DNA of 64,000 nt. Source: Microbulbifer sp. SAOS-129_SWC (lineage in GTDB: Bacteria > Pseudomonadota > Gammaproteobacteria > Pseudomonadales > Cellvibrionaceae). The notes under the pieces are model-generated. The model did not search any database. It saw nothing but the letters and a program-made list of their open reading frames with translations, and was not told where the DNA came from. The position numbers were made by a program, and so were the translations under genes. Below, piece by piece: positions 36,125-44,304 of the stretch. The stretch covers positions 1,669,001 through 1,733,000 of the forward strand of contig NZ_CP155567.1 of NCBI RefSeq assembly GCF_039696035.1. The letters run 5' to 3'. Position 1 is the first letter of the stretch, and each line of letters begins with the position of its first letter.

Positions 36125-37093
36125 TCATGCAGCGAGCAAATCGTCCCGCCGCCCCATAAATAGCTCATTTGGCGATCGTCCACCCCTGGTCGCTCTTGGT
36201 CTGCTGTTCAGGCGGTCCATGACAAACTGAACCTGCTCATCCGATACCGTACTGAAGTCCGTTCCCTTCGGGAAATATTGCCGAATAAGACCATTGGTAT
36301 TTTCATTGATTCCACGCTCCCATGATGCATAGGGATGGGCAAAGTAAATATCCGCCTCCAGTCCTTTCGCGATCTCTTCATGACCGGCAAACTCAAGGCC
36401 ATTGTCGAACGTGATTGTTTTGACTTTCTCCTTAAGGTGTACCATATGCGCAACCGCTGCAGCGGCGAGCAAGTCGGCTCTCTTGCCCGTCAGCAACACA
36501 ATGACCGTATACAGCGATTTGCGCTCTACCAGGGTCAATAGCGCACCTTTGCGGCCTTTGCCGATGACTGTATCGCCTTCCCAGTCGCCAATTCGGTTAC
36601 CCAGGTCAACAACCTCAGGGCGTTCATCAATACTCACTCTGTTCTTGATCTTGCCGCGTTGATCGTTGCTGCCGTAACGCTTGCGGTAGGGCTTTGACGC
36701 TACTCGCAGATGCGTATACAAATCGCCGCCATGAGCCTTGTCGGCATAGATCAGCTGATAAATTGTCTCATGATGTAAGGAAATACCCGTACACCGTTTC
36801 AGATAATCTGCTACCTGCTGCGGGCTTAACTCCTGCCGGAGCAGCGTTTCAATCTGATCACGTACCTCGTCCGTCACCTTCCGAGCCTTGTGGGCCCCAT
36901 ACCGTCTAACATTCGACAGCTTTTGAGCTTGCCCGGGCCGGTACCCTCGTAGCCCTTTGTTGCGACGCAGCTCTCGACAGATCGTAGAGGGATGCCTTTC
37001 CAGAAGTTCGGCAATCTCTATTTGCGAGTGCCCGGCTTTCTTCAGACTATAAATCTGGTATCGTTCGTTCTCGGTCAGCTGGTTGTAGCTCAT
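36125..37093 (-). CDS. IS30-family transposase
   Basis: A 322-residue transposase with an N-terminal helix-turn-helix (ENERYQIYSLKKAGHSQIEIAELLERHPSTICRELRRNKG in two parts) and a DDE core: GDWEGDTVIGKG, ITFDNGLEFAGHEEIAKGL and the glutamate in WERGINENTNGLIRQYFPKG. These are the family's D-D-E residues. The frame is intact, so the element may be active. Confidence 0.95.
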   Translation of the reverse strand: MSYNQLTENERYQIYSLKKAGHSQIEIAELLERHPSTICRELRRNKGLRGYRPGQAQKLSNVRRYGAHKARKVTDEVRDQIETLLRQELSPQQVADYLKRCTGISLHHETIYQLIYADKAHGGDLYTHLRVASKPYRKRYGSNDQRGKIKNRVSIDERPEVVDLGNRIGDWEGDTVIGKGRKGALLTLVERKSLYTVIVLLTGKRADLLAAAAVAHMVHLKEKVKTITFDNGLEFAGHEEIAKGLEADIYFAHPYASWERGINENTNGLIRQYFPKGTDFSTVSDEQVQFVMDRLNSRPRATRGGRSPNELFMGRRDDLLAA

Positions 37094-37152
37094 CAGTGCT
37101 TTTCTCTTGGCGGGGAGAAGCGCCGACTCTACCAGCTGGCCTCTCTCTTACC

Positions 37153-37179
37153 AATTGCACTTATTATCCGAAACCGCGT
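37153..37179. repeat. Right inverted repeat of the IS30 element
   Basis: AATTGCACTTATTATCCG followed by AAACCGCGT is the imperfect complement of the left end. Confidence 0.85.
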
Positions 37180-37262
37180 GATATAGGTCGACAATTAAAT
37201 TCTAAAATGCTGTTTGATTTTCGATCGGATTCGAGCGTAAACAATAATTAGAAGAGGGTTCA

Positions 37263-37601
37263 ATGGTACAAGCGCTCATCGCCGGAGGAATAATCTACGG
37301 CCTGTTCAATTTCCTCGAACGCGGCAAAGACCGCGGTCTCGACGGTTTCACGTCAATCACCTTTGTGCTGGTTCCGGCACTACTGCTGTTCCTGATCACC
37401 CTCGGCTGGGGCTTTATTGGCCTGCCTCAAGCGTTTTTGTTGCCATTTGTGTCTCTCTATTTCCTGGTGCCCACGCTGATGCTGCGTTTGCAGTACCAGT
37501 TCGGCTGGAAGAATGCCTGCGGCTACGGTCTACTGGTGTTCGTGGTGGCAATGGCCGTGGATATCTTGCTATCGGTTGGTTTCTCGGCACTGCGGGGCTG
37601 A
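37263..37601 (+). CDS. Small integral membrane protein
   Basis: A 112-residue protein with about four hydrophobic helices (IAGGIIYGLFNFLE, VLVPALLLFLITLGWGF, FLLPFVSLYFLVPTLML, LLVFVVAMAVDILLSVGF). GAGGG lies 5 bases before the ATG. I do not recognise the family. It is just beyond the IS30 right end, and the BCCT gene follows. Confidence 0.65.
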   Translation: MVQALIAGGIIYGLFNFLERGKDRGLDGFTSITFVLVPALLLFLITLGWGFIGLPQAFLLPFVSLYFLVPTLMLRLQYQFGWKNACGYGLLVFVVAMAVDILLSVGFSALRG

Positions 37602-37763
37602 TATTGTCTTTCACTTAAGGTCAAGGTGATCGGCGGCAGGCTGTCTCATTGCGCCGTTTAGTATGCTCAAAGAGTTTTCCGGGAGAGTACCATCGAGGAT
37701 CGGTCTGAAACACATCTCTCCTTCTGGGGGCAGCTGAAACATATCACCTTCTGGCCTGCGCTG

Positions 37764-39221
37764 GTGGGTATCCTGTTGGTGTTGGCGGTGACCGCGGCAG
37801 ATCAGCAGCAGTTTGTGGCGATCACTACCGCGATCAATGCCGCCATTATCGACAATTTCTCGTGGCTGTTCCTGTATGCCGCGGTCGCCTTACTGGGGTT
37901 GTGCCTGCTGGTCTATTTCTCGCCGCTGGGGCGCGTGCGGATCGGCGGAGCCGATGCCGAGCCGATCTATTCGCCATTTCGCTGGTTTGCGGTCTCCCTG
38001 ACCACTGTCATTGCCATGGGCATTCTGTTCTGGGCGGTGGCGGAGCCGGTAGTACATTTTCGCCAGCCACCGGACTTTGCCGGCGTCGCCGCGGGTAGTG
38101 ATGGTGCCATGCGCTTTGCGATGGCAACGGTATTTGTACACTGGACGCTTGCCCCCTATGCCATCTACACGGTGGCCGCGCTGACATTTGCGTTGGGGTT
38201 CTACAACTGTGGTCACGGCTTTTCGGTCGGAACGCTATTTCGCCCGCTACTGGGGCGACACCTGCGTCGGCCGGTGGCGGAAGCGATTGATGCGCTGGTG
38301 CTGTTTGCGGTGGTGGTTGGCATGTCGGCGGTGCTCAGTGCCGGGCTATTGCTGATCGGCGATGGGTTGCGGGCACTGTTTGCCATTCCGGCATCGCCGG
38401 GTGTCTATGCGGCGACCGCCGCTTTTATTGTCGGGGTCGCGCTGCTATCGGCCTCCAGTGGTCTGCGGCAGGGTATTCAGGTGCTGGCACGGATCAATAC
38501 GGTGCTTTTTGTGTTGCTGATGCTGTATCTGCTGGTGGTGGGGCCGAGCGGGTTTATTGGTCGGGTAGGTGGCGAAGCGCTGCTGGATTATGTCGTGGAC
38601 TTCTTTCCCCGCCAGTTATTGCTGGATGAGCCCGCCGGCAGTCGCTGGTCCGGCTGGTGGACCACGGCCTTCTACGCCAGCTGGTTTGCCTGGGCGCCGT
38701 TGTCGTGCCTGTTTCTGGGCAAGATCGCCCGGGGTTATACCGTGCGGCAGTTTATCCGGGTGAACCTGCTGCTGCCGTCGTTGTTCAGTATCCTGTGGTT
38801 TTGCGCGTTCGGCTTGTCCGCGCTGTATTTTGATGCGCAGACTGGTGGCGGTATGTTTGCGGTTTACCGCGAACAGGGACTGTCAGCGATGGCGTATCAG
38901 CTGTTCGGCTACTTTCCCGGTGCTTACCTTTTAAGCCTGTTTTTTATTTTTGCCTGCTTTATTTCCTTCATTACAGCCACGGACTCCAATACCGATGCGA
39001 TTGGCGGTCTCTGTATGCGGTCGGTGGATGCCACGCATTTGAGTTCGCCGTTTGGTGTGAAGTTTCTGTGGGCCGGGTTGATTGGTGTGGTGGGGTGGTG
39101 CAGTGCGACTTATCTGGGGAGTGATGGGATTAAGATGTTGGCAAATCTGGCGGGGTTGCCTGGGGTTTTGATTGTTTTGGGGGCCGGGGCTAGTCTCGTA
39201 ATAATGACTCTTAGGCGGTAG
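37764..39221 (+). CDS. BCCT-family transporter (betaine/carnitine/choline type)
   Basis: A 485-residue, 12-helix secondary transporter with BCCT signatures: WFAVSLTTVIAMGILFWAVAEP split over TM3 and the WWTTAFYASWFAWAP ... GKIARGYTVRQFI segment of the aromatic substrate box. The ligand (betaine, choline, carnitine or DMSP) cannot be told from the sequence. The GTG at 37764 cuts the first transmembrane helix. The frame stays open back to 37692, where HLSFWGQLKHITFWPALVG reads like a complete N-terminus and GGGAGAG lies 5 bases upstream, but the codon there is ATC. The true start is therefore uncertain. Confidence 0.85.
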   Translation: MGILLVLAVTAADQQQFVAITTAINAAIIDNFSWLFLYAAVALLGLCLLVYFSPLGRVRIGGADAEPIYSPFRWFAVSLTTVIAMGILFWAVAEPVVHFRQPPDFAGVAAGSDGAMRFAMATVFVHWTLAPYAIYTVAALTFALGFYNCGHGFSVGTLFRPLLGRHLRRPVAEAIDALVLFAVVVGMSAVLSAGLLLIGDGLRALFAIPASPGVYAATAAFIVGVALLSASSGLRQGIQVLARINTVLFVLLMLYLLVVGPSGFIGRVGGEALLDYVVDFFPRQLLLDEPAGSRWSGWWTTAFYASWFAWAPLSCLFLGKIARGYTVRQFIRVNLLLPSLFSILWFCAFGLSALYFDAQTGGGMFAVYREQGLSAMAYQLFGYFPGAYLLSLFFIFACFISFITATDSNTDAIGGLCMRSVDATHLSSPFGVKFLWAGLIGVVGWCSATYLGSDGIKMLANLAGLPGVLIVLGAGASLVIMTLRR

Positions 39222-39346
39222 AACGCTGGGGTTTAACGGTAACTTGAAAAGCTTTGGGAGTGTCATCTTATTACTGAAATTCTGTATGTCCTGGACTAAT
39301 ACTCCCTAGTCTGATAAGTAGAGCAAGTTGTCAAAATGTGATATTC

Positions 39347-40321
39347 ATGGATGACGCCTTTATGATCACTCATAAAATCCTCTCTCTGGGGAAAGATAGG
39401 CATGGTTTTCGCTGGTGTGCCATGGAAATAATGGCGGAAAGTTTTAGTAGGTCAGTAATTGAAGGGGTTGTTGAATATTTAATTGAGAATGTCCATAAAT
39501 TTTGGGGTAAAGCTTCTCTTGAGCAAGATGCGATTTATCCCATATTTTTGGTTTTGCCGGACGGACTTAAGATTTCAGAAAAGCTATTGTGGCAGCATCT
39601 AGCTGAGTCTAGCGAGCGTGCTCCCGAGCTAGTTGTGGCATATGTGGAGCGGCTCGATCGTTTGTTGTCTGGGGGAGGGCGCGAAAGTTTTTATAATGAT
39701 GAGCGGCATTTTGTCGGTGCGCATGCTGTCTTTAGTGTGTTGGATTATTTGTATTCATGTGACAAGTTTTTTGAGCGGGATAATATTTCTGTATTCGATG
39801 CATTTTACCGATATTTAAACCTGTGTGATATGGATCACGAGGTTCATGAGGATGGCTACATAATTAAGGTTCTGAGTGCCTTGGGGGGCTTCGATGAAAA
39901 TCGATACTTTCAGCTTTTGAATTTTCGTCTCACCACAGGGCAACACCACCTTTCAGCCCGTACTTTTGCCGATCTCAATGGCTTTGTGGGCCGCAGGGGT
40001 AAGTTGAAAAAACTAGTTGATTACCACTTGAAATATTCCCGTAAGAATGGTGGCTCATGGGATCTCGAAGATTATGTCTATTTACTCTCGGCGGTTTATG
40101 GTGGTGATGATCAGCGTGTAGCGGATGTTTTGGAGTATGTGGGCATGGGGGCCCTGGATTTCAGGTCGGGTATTCGCTCGAACGAGGGGCGATGGCGATA
40201 CATAAATCGAATGAGGGAGGATTGTGAGCAGTATCGGACTTTCTGTTCTCCGCATAAAGGTTTCATCGATTCCGGGTTTCACAAATTTGATCAAGAGAAG
40301 AAGGTCTGGTTGGAAAAGTGA
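39347..40321 (+). CDS. Orphan protein of unknown function, AT-rich
   Basis: A 324-residue soluble protein from ATG 39347 (GTG 39338 also possible), without signal peptide or membrane segments. It is rich in aromatic and charged residues, with helical-looking segments such as FDAFYRYLNLCDM and VDYHLKYSRKN. I recognise no motif. Codon use and base composition are clearly more AT-rich than in the neighbouring ccm, tRNA and BCCT regions, suggesting transfer. No clear ribosome-binding site. Confidence 0.65.
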   Translation: MDDAFMITHKILSLGKDRHGFRWCAMEIMAESFSRSVIEGVVEYLIENVHKFWGKASLEQDAIYPIFLVLPDGLKISEKLLWQHLAESSERAPELVVAYVERLDRLLSGGGRESFYNDERHFVGAHAVFSVLDYLYSCDKFFERDNISVFDAFYRYLNLCDMDHEVHEDGYIIKVLSALGGFDENRYFQLLNFRLTTGQHHLSARTFADLNGFVGRRGKLKKLVDYHLKYSRKNGGSWDLEDYVYLLSAVYGGDDQRVADVLEYVGMGALDFRSGIRSNEGRWRYINRMREDCEQYRTFCSPHKGFIDSGFHKFDQEKKVWLEK

Positions 40322-40510
40322 GTGGATTCCAAGCGCGTAAGTTAATGCTCGGAGTGGCTGTCGCGGATTAGGGGAGAGGGTGGGGAGTGATCGCTAACCC
40401 TTGCGAAAGGCGGGGCTGATCCGGGCCGTCTAAGTTCTCACTCTACGGCGTTGTTGCTGCACGCCGGCATTCAAAACTAGCCTAAACAGTTTTGTCGTAC
40501 GCCGATCAAC

Positions 40511-40558
40511 CACATACAAAAAAGCCCCGCTCTTGCGAGCAGGGCTTTTTTGTATGTG
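40511..40558 (-). terminator. Long terminator after the first tRNA-Val/tRNA-Asp pair
   Basis: CACATACAAAAAAGCCC pairs with GGGCTTTTTTGTATGTG around an inner GCTC/GAGC stem. It starts at the 3' end of tRNA-Asp and has T-runs in both directions. Confidence 0.9.
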
Positions 40559-40633
40559 GCGGACCGGACGGGACTCGAACCCGCGACCTCCGGCGTGACA
40601 GGCCGGCATTCTAACCAACTGAACTACCGGTCC
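40557..40633 (-). tRNA. tRNA-Asp(GTC), copy 1
   Basis: A 77-base tRNA with encoded CCA. Acceptor GGACCGG pairs with CCGGTCC; anticodon loop CTGTCAC carries GTC; T arm GCGGG-TTCGAGT-CCCGT. Copy 2 at 41975-42051 is the same. Confidence 0.97.
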
Positions 40634-40680
40634 GCAGTTCTCGCACTTTCCCAATTTATCCTGCCGGGCAGGGAGGGAAG

Positions 40681-40756
40681 TGGTGGGTGGTACAGGGGTC
40701 GAACCTGTGACCTACGCCTTGTAAGGGCGCCGCTCTACCAACTGAGCTAACCACCC
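40681..40756 (-). tRNA. tRNA-Val(TAC), copy 1
   Basis: A 76-base tRNA with encoded CCA. Acceptor GGGTGGT pairs with ACCACCC; anticodon loop CTTACAA carries TAC; T arm CACAG-GTTCGAC-CCCTG region. It is upstream of tRNA-Asp on the same strand, 47 bases away, and probably co-transcribed. Confidence 0.97.
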
Positions 40757-40928
40757 GTCGAGGGCTGCGTATCTTAATGGATAATTTTTTCCCGTCAACG
40801 CCTGAATGGGATTATTTTTCTGCAATTGTCATTCTCTTCCTGTGGCGGCCGCCAAGCGGGAAGCGGGTCACTGCCGTTTGGGCATAGCTGCGGTAGTATG
40901 GGGGCCTGTATCAATCGGGAGAGCATCG

Positions 40929-41630
40929 ATGAACAAGTACTGGTTACTGGCCGGGGCGCTGGTGTTGGGCGGCTGTCAGAATATGGAAGCGGTGAGCCCC
41001 TGGGTGGATGTGGGCAACCAGATCGCGAAGAACGCCGGTTACGATACGGACTCGCGCCTGGCGCGGGGTATCAAGGATGTGCTCTACACCAGCACCGACC
41101 GCGCCAGCGCGGCGCTGTCGCAGTCCGGGGCCTTCCATCTGCAGCTGCCCGCGTCGGTGCAGCCGCTGGCCAGGACTCTGCGCCAGTATGGGCTCGGCAG
41201 CTATGTGGACCAGCTGGAGCTGGCGATGAATCGCGGTGCAGAGCAGGCGGCGGCCGAATCGGCGCCGGTATTCAAGCAGGCGATCACCGGGATGAGTGTC
41301 AACGATGCGCTGGGGATTGTCCGCGGCAGTGATACCGCCGCGACCGATTACTTCCGCGGCCAGACCGAAAGTGCGCTGCACGCCCGCTACCAGCCGATCG
41401 TTGAGGCGAACCTGCGCAAAACCGGGTTCTACGATCAGTACAAGAGCATGCTGGCGGCTTACAACAAGTTGCCGATTGCGAACAAGCCGAGCATGGATCT
41501 GGAAGGGTATGTGGTCGATAGCAGCATGTCTGCGCTGTTCGGACGGATTGGCAGGGAAGAGGCGCTGATTCGCAAGGATCCGGTGGCGCGGGGTAGTGTG
41601 CTGATTGGGCAGGTTTTTGGGGAGGGGTGA
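40929..41630 (+). CDS. DUF4197 lipoprotein
   Basis: A 233-residue protein with a lipoprotein signal: WLLAGALVLGGCQN has the lipobox LGGC. GGGAGAG lies just before ATG 40929. The rest is a helical DUF4197 domain (for example GYDTDSRLARGIKDVLYTS and the terminal RKDPVARGSVLIGQVFG). The function of this domain is not known. It is transcribed opposite to the flanking tRNAs and sits between the two copies of the tRNA-Val/Asp block. Confidence 0.85.
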   Translation: MNKYWLLAGALVLGGCQNMEAVSPWVDVGNQIAKNAGYDTDSRLARGIKDVLYTSTDRASAALSQSGAFHLQLPASVQPLARTLRQYGLGSYVDQLELAMNRGAEQAAAESAPVFKQAITGMSVNDALGIVRGSDTAATDYFRGQTESALHARYQPIVEANLRKTGFYDQYKSMLAAYNKLPIANKPSMDLEGYVVDSSMSALFGRIGREEALIRKDPVARGSVLIGQVFGEG

Positions 41631-41699
41631 GGTTTTGCCTTTTCTTGAGCTGTTGCCGAGTTAGGTTGGCAGAGCTTGCTTAACGGTTTCGGAGAGTTC

Positions 41700-41910
41700 G
41701 TTTAAGTGAAAAAGCCCGCTGGCGCGAGCTTTGCTTTTTACCTGTCCCGTACGGGACTGATGAGCGCGGTGACTCGCCGCATCCCTGCGGCTCGGCCTTC
41801 GGCCAGCTGAAGCTGCCCAAATCCACTCCCGGCGGATTTGTCCATGGCCCTCGCCCTGCGGGCGCCTTCGGCGTCCAAAATTGCTCCCGGCAATTTTGTC
41901 GAACGGGGGT
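41700..41910. repeat. String of short perfect hairpins beside the second tRNA block
   Basis: At least six short inverted repeats follow one another: GTCCCGTACGGGAC, GGCCTTCGGCC, AGCTGAAGCT, CAAATCC/GGATTTG (41818-41840), GCCC/GGGC and CAAAATTG/CAATTTTG (41876-41898). The last two large ones share the loop CTCCCGG although their arms differ. No gene is present. It resembles the row of hairpins in the 181-bp repeat next to tRNA-Ser. Confidence 0.75.
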
Positions 41911-41928
41911 TCTTGCACGCCGATCAAC

Positions 41929-41976
41929 CATATACAAAAAAGGCCCACACTTTCGTGTGGGCCTTTTTTGTATATG
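41929..41976 (-). terminator. Long terminator after the second tRNA-Val/tRNA-Asp pair
   Basis: CATATACAAAAAAGGCCCACAC (in two halves) pairs perfectly over 22 bases with GTGTGGGCC and the T-run, around the loop TTTC. It overlaps the end of tRNA-Asp copy 2. Confidence 0.92.
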
Positions 41977-42051
41977 GCGGACCGGACGGGACTCGAACCC
42001 GCGACCTCCGGCGTGACAGGCCGGCATTCTAACCAACTGAACTACCGGTCC
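41975..42051 (-). tRNA. tRNA-Asp(GTC), copy 2
   Basis: Same mature sequence as copy 1, with encoded CCA and anticodon GTC. The flanking spacer differs from that of copy 1. Confidence 0.97.
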
Positions 42052-42099
42052 GCATTCCTGATCTCCCTTTGAGATTCTGCCAGGCAGATGAAAGGGAAG

Positions 42100-42175
42100 T
42101 GGTGGGTGGTACAGGGGTCGAACCTGTGACCTACGCCTTGTAAGGGCGCCGCTCTACCAACTGAGCTAACCACCC
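42100..42175 (-). tRNA. tRNA-Val(TAC), copy 2
   Basis: Same mature sequence as copy 1, with encoded CCA and anticodon TAC, 48 bases upstream of tRNA-Asp copy 2. Confidence 0.97.
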
Positions 42176-42353
42176 CGCGTCAGGAGCTGCGTATCTTAAT
42201 GATATTTTTTGCCCCGTCAACGCCCTGTGCGAAAATTTTTTTGTCTTTCAATGGGTTATCCGCAGATGACGGGCCTGTGGGGGCGCAAAACAAGGTGTTA
42301 GCCGAGTGGTTGGCACTGTTATAATCGCGCAAATTTCCGGCGGACGAACAATC

Positions 42354-42908
42354 GTGAAAAACCCTGACAAGAGGTCGCGGTGGCCGGCGCTGGTGGCGGC
42401 GCTTCTGTGTATGTTGTGCTTCTGGCTGGTGCCGTTTATCGAGGCCGAGGCGGCGGTGGAAGTGGAGCAGCTGTCCAGCCCCGATCTGGAGGCACGTTAC
42501 CACGTGCTGATCGAGGAGATGCGCTGCCCCAAATGCCAGAACGAGAATCTGGCCGGTTCCGATTCGCCGGTGGCGGGAGATTTGCGCCGCGAGATCCGCC
42601 GGCTGCTGGAGCAGGGTTCCAGCGATGCCGAAATCAAAGACTACATGGTGGCGCGTTACGGCGATTTTGTGCTCTATCGTCCCCCGTTGCAGCGGAACAC
42701 CCTGGCGCTGTGGTTGGCCCCGGGCGTGTTTGCGGCCATCGGGCTGCTGGCGTTGGTCACTATCGTGATGCGTTCGCGCAGCGGGCGCGGAGTGCGCCAG
42801 GACGACGCCGGAACCGAACTGACGGCAGAGGAGCGCCGGCGCCTGCAGGCACTGCTGGGCGAGGATGGCGACATGACGGGCAAGAGCGGGAGCAAAGACC
42901 ATGACTGA
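42354..42908 (+). CDS. ccmH: CcmH: thiol-reducing subunit of cytochrome c heme lyase
   Basis: About 184 residues from GTG 42354. A hydrophobic anchor (LVAALLCMLCFWLVPF) is followed by the conserved periplasmic helical domain with the CxxC pair in MRCPKCQNENLAGS and the segment YMVARYGDFVLYRPP, then a second transmembrane helix. CcmH accepts the apocytochrome thiols and works with CcmF and CcmG. Only CcmI follows here; the rest of the ccm operon is 13 kb upstream. A TATAAT (42320-42325) lies 28 bases upstream of the start. Confidence 0.93.
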   Translation: MKNPDKRSRWPALVAALLCMLCFWLVPFIEAEAAVEVEQLSSPDLEARYHVLIEEMRCPKCQNENLAGSDSPVAGDLRREIRRLLEQGSSDAEIKDYMVARYGDFVLYRPPLQRNTLALWLAPGVFAAIGLLALVTIVMRSRSGRGVRQDDAGTELTAEERRRLQALLGEDGDMTGKSGSKDHD

Positions 42909-44142
42909 GCTGTGGCTGGGCCTGGCCCTGTTTGTGTTGCCACTCGCGTGCGTTTTGCTGTGGCCCGCGCTGCGTGGTGCTGGAGCGCAGCGCAGCGCAG
43001 CGGAGAGCAAGCGTGCGGCGCTCGCGACCCTTTACCGGGAGCAGCGCGCAGAGCTGCAGTCGGCGCGGGACAGCGGTGCGCTGGACCAGCGCCAGTTCAC
43101 CGAGCTGGAAGCGGAAATGGGGCGCAATCTGCTGGCGGCCGAGGCGTCGCTGCAAAGCGGCGGCCCTGCCCGCGGCGGTCGTGGCCTGTTGTTCGCGCTG
43201 GCGGCACTGTTGCCGCTGGCAGCGCTGGGGATCTATTTCAGCTCCGACCATATCGATGATCTGCGCCTGTACCGCGAAGTGCAGGCCAGTCACCAGGGCA
43301 AGACCACCGCTGCCGACGAGGCGCGCCTGACCCGCCAGCTGAAGGCGCGGGTCGAGAGCCATCCAGACGATCTCACCAGCCGCTACGTACTCGCCCAGCG
43401 CTTATTGGTTGCTGGCGACCTGAGCGGCGCGGTGGAATCCTACCGCTATGTGGTGCAGCGCTCGCCGGAGGCCGCCGGAGTCAAGGCGGAGCTGGCCCAG
43501 GCGCTGTTTTTCGCCGCCGGTTCCAGAATCACCAACGAAGTGCGGCAGCTGACCGACGAAGTGCTGGAAATACAGCCGAATAACGGCACTGCCCTCGGGC
43601 TGGCGGGCATCGCCGCCTTCGATCGCAAGGACTACCGCGCCGCGCGGGATCACTGGAAGCGTGCGCTGGTGCAGCTGAGCCCCGACTCCGCCGCCGCCCA
43701 GGCGCTGGCCGCCGGTGTGCAGCGCGCGGAAAAGGCGCTGGCGGACAGTGGTCAGCCCGCGGCGGAGACGGTAGCGAGCAGCGCGGCGCCGGCGGCGGCC
43801 AATGGCCCGTCCATTCGCCTCCATGTCAGTCTCGGCGAGGGTATCGAGGCCAAGCCGGATACCCCGGTGTTCGTTTACGCCCGCGGTGCCGACAGCCCCA
43901 TGCCGCTGGCCATTGTGCGCCTGCGCGCGCAGCAGCTGCCGGCGGACGTGGTGCTCGACAAGTCACGCGCGATGATGCCGAGCCGCTCCATCGCCGGCGC
44001 CGACGCCGTGGAGCTGGTGGCGCGGCTGGCGGTGCATGGCGATGCGCGCCCCGCTCCGGGTGACTGGCAGGGCAGTATCGAGTCGCTGCCGAAGGCCAGC
44101 TGGGGTGAGCCGCAGACAATCGTTATCGATCGCCAGCTGTAG
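42901..44142 (+). CDS. ccmI: CcmI: apocytochrome c chaperone with TPR domain
   Basis: A 413-residue protein overlapping ccmH by 8 bases. Two N-terminal transmembrane helices (LGLALFVLPLACVLLW and FALAALLPLAALGIYF) flank a cytoplasmic leucine-zipper-like loop. A periplasmic TPR domain (about 150-290, with GDLSGAVESYRYVVQRSPEAAG) binds the apocytochrome C-terminus, followed by a beta-rich C-terminal domain. Confidence 0.92.
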   Translation: MTELWLGLALFVLPLACVLLWPALRGAGAQRSAAESKRAALATLYREQRAELQSARDSGALDQRQFTELEAEMGRNLLAAEASLQSGGPARGGRGLLFALAALLPLAALGIYFSSDHIDDLRLYREVQASHQGKTTAADEARLTRQLKARVESHPDDLTSRYVLAQRLLVAGDLSGAVESYRYVVQRSPEAAGVKAELAQALFFAAGSRITNEVRQLTDEVLEIQPNNGTALGLAGIAAFDRKDYRAARDHWKRALVQLSPDSAAAQALAAGVQRAEKALADSGQPAAETVASSAAPAAANGPSIRLHVSLGEGIEAKPDTPVFVYARGADSPMPLAIVRLRAQQLPADVVLDKSRAMMPSRSIAGADAVELVARLAVHGDARPAPGDWQGSIESLPKASWGEPQTIVIDRQL

Positions 44143-44304
44143 GATTCTGCCCTGCGGGCGAAGCGGCGCGTTTGCTGTTCGCCAGCGGGGCCGGCCGGTC
44201 ATTCCCCCGGCAAAAATTTGCGCTGAAAGCGCCGTCGGCGCCATGTACAATGGACGGTTTGGTGAGCCGGCCGGCACAAAACAAATACCGAGTTTAAAAA
44301 ATAC

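Larger units (their letters stand above)
36095..37179 (-). mobile_element. IS30-family insertion sequence
   Basis: An element of about 1085 bases bounded by inverted repeats of about 27 bases: ACGCGGTTTC at the left end is mirrored at the right end, with about 22 matching positions overall. It carries one transposase gene. The expected 2-3 bp target duplication is not clear, so the ends may be off by a base or two. It lies between the Rhs cassette and the next chromosomal genes. Confidence 0.88.

Noticed and set aside
40430..42072. Small proteins such as DRTGLEPATSGVTGRHSNQ
   Set aside because: These are translations of the minus-strand tRNA-Asp and tRNA-Val genes, a well-known annotation artefact.
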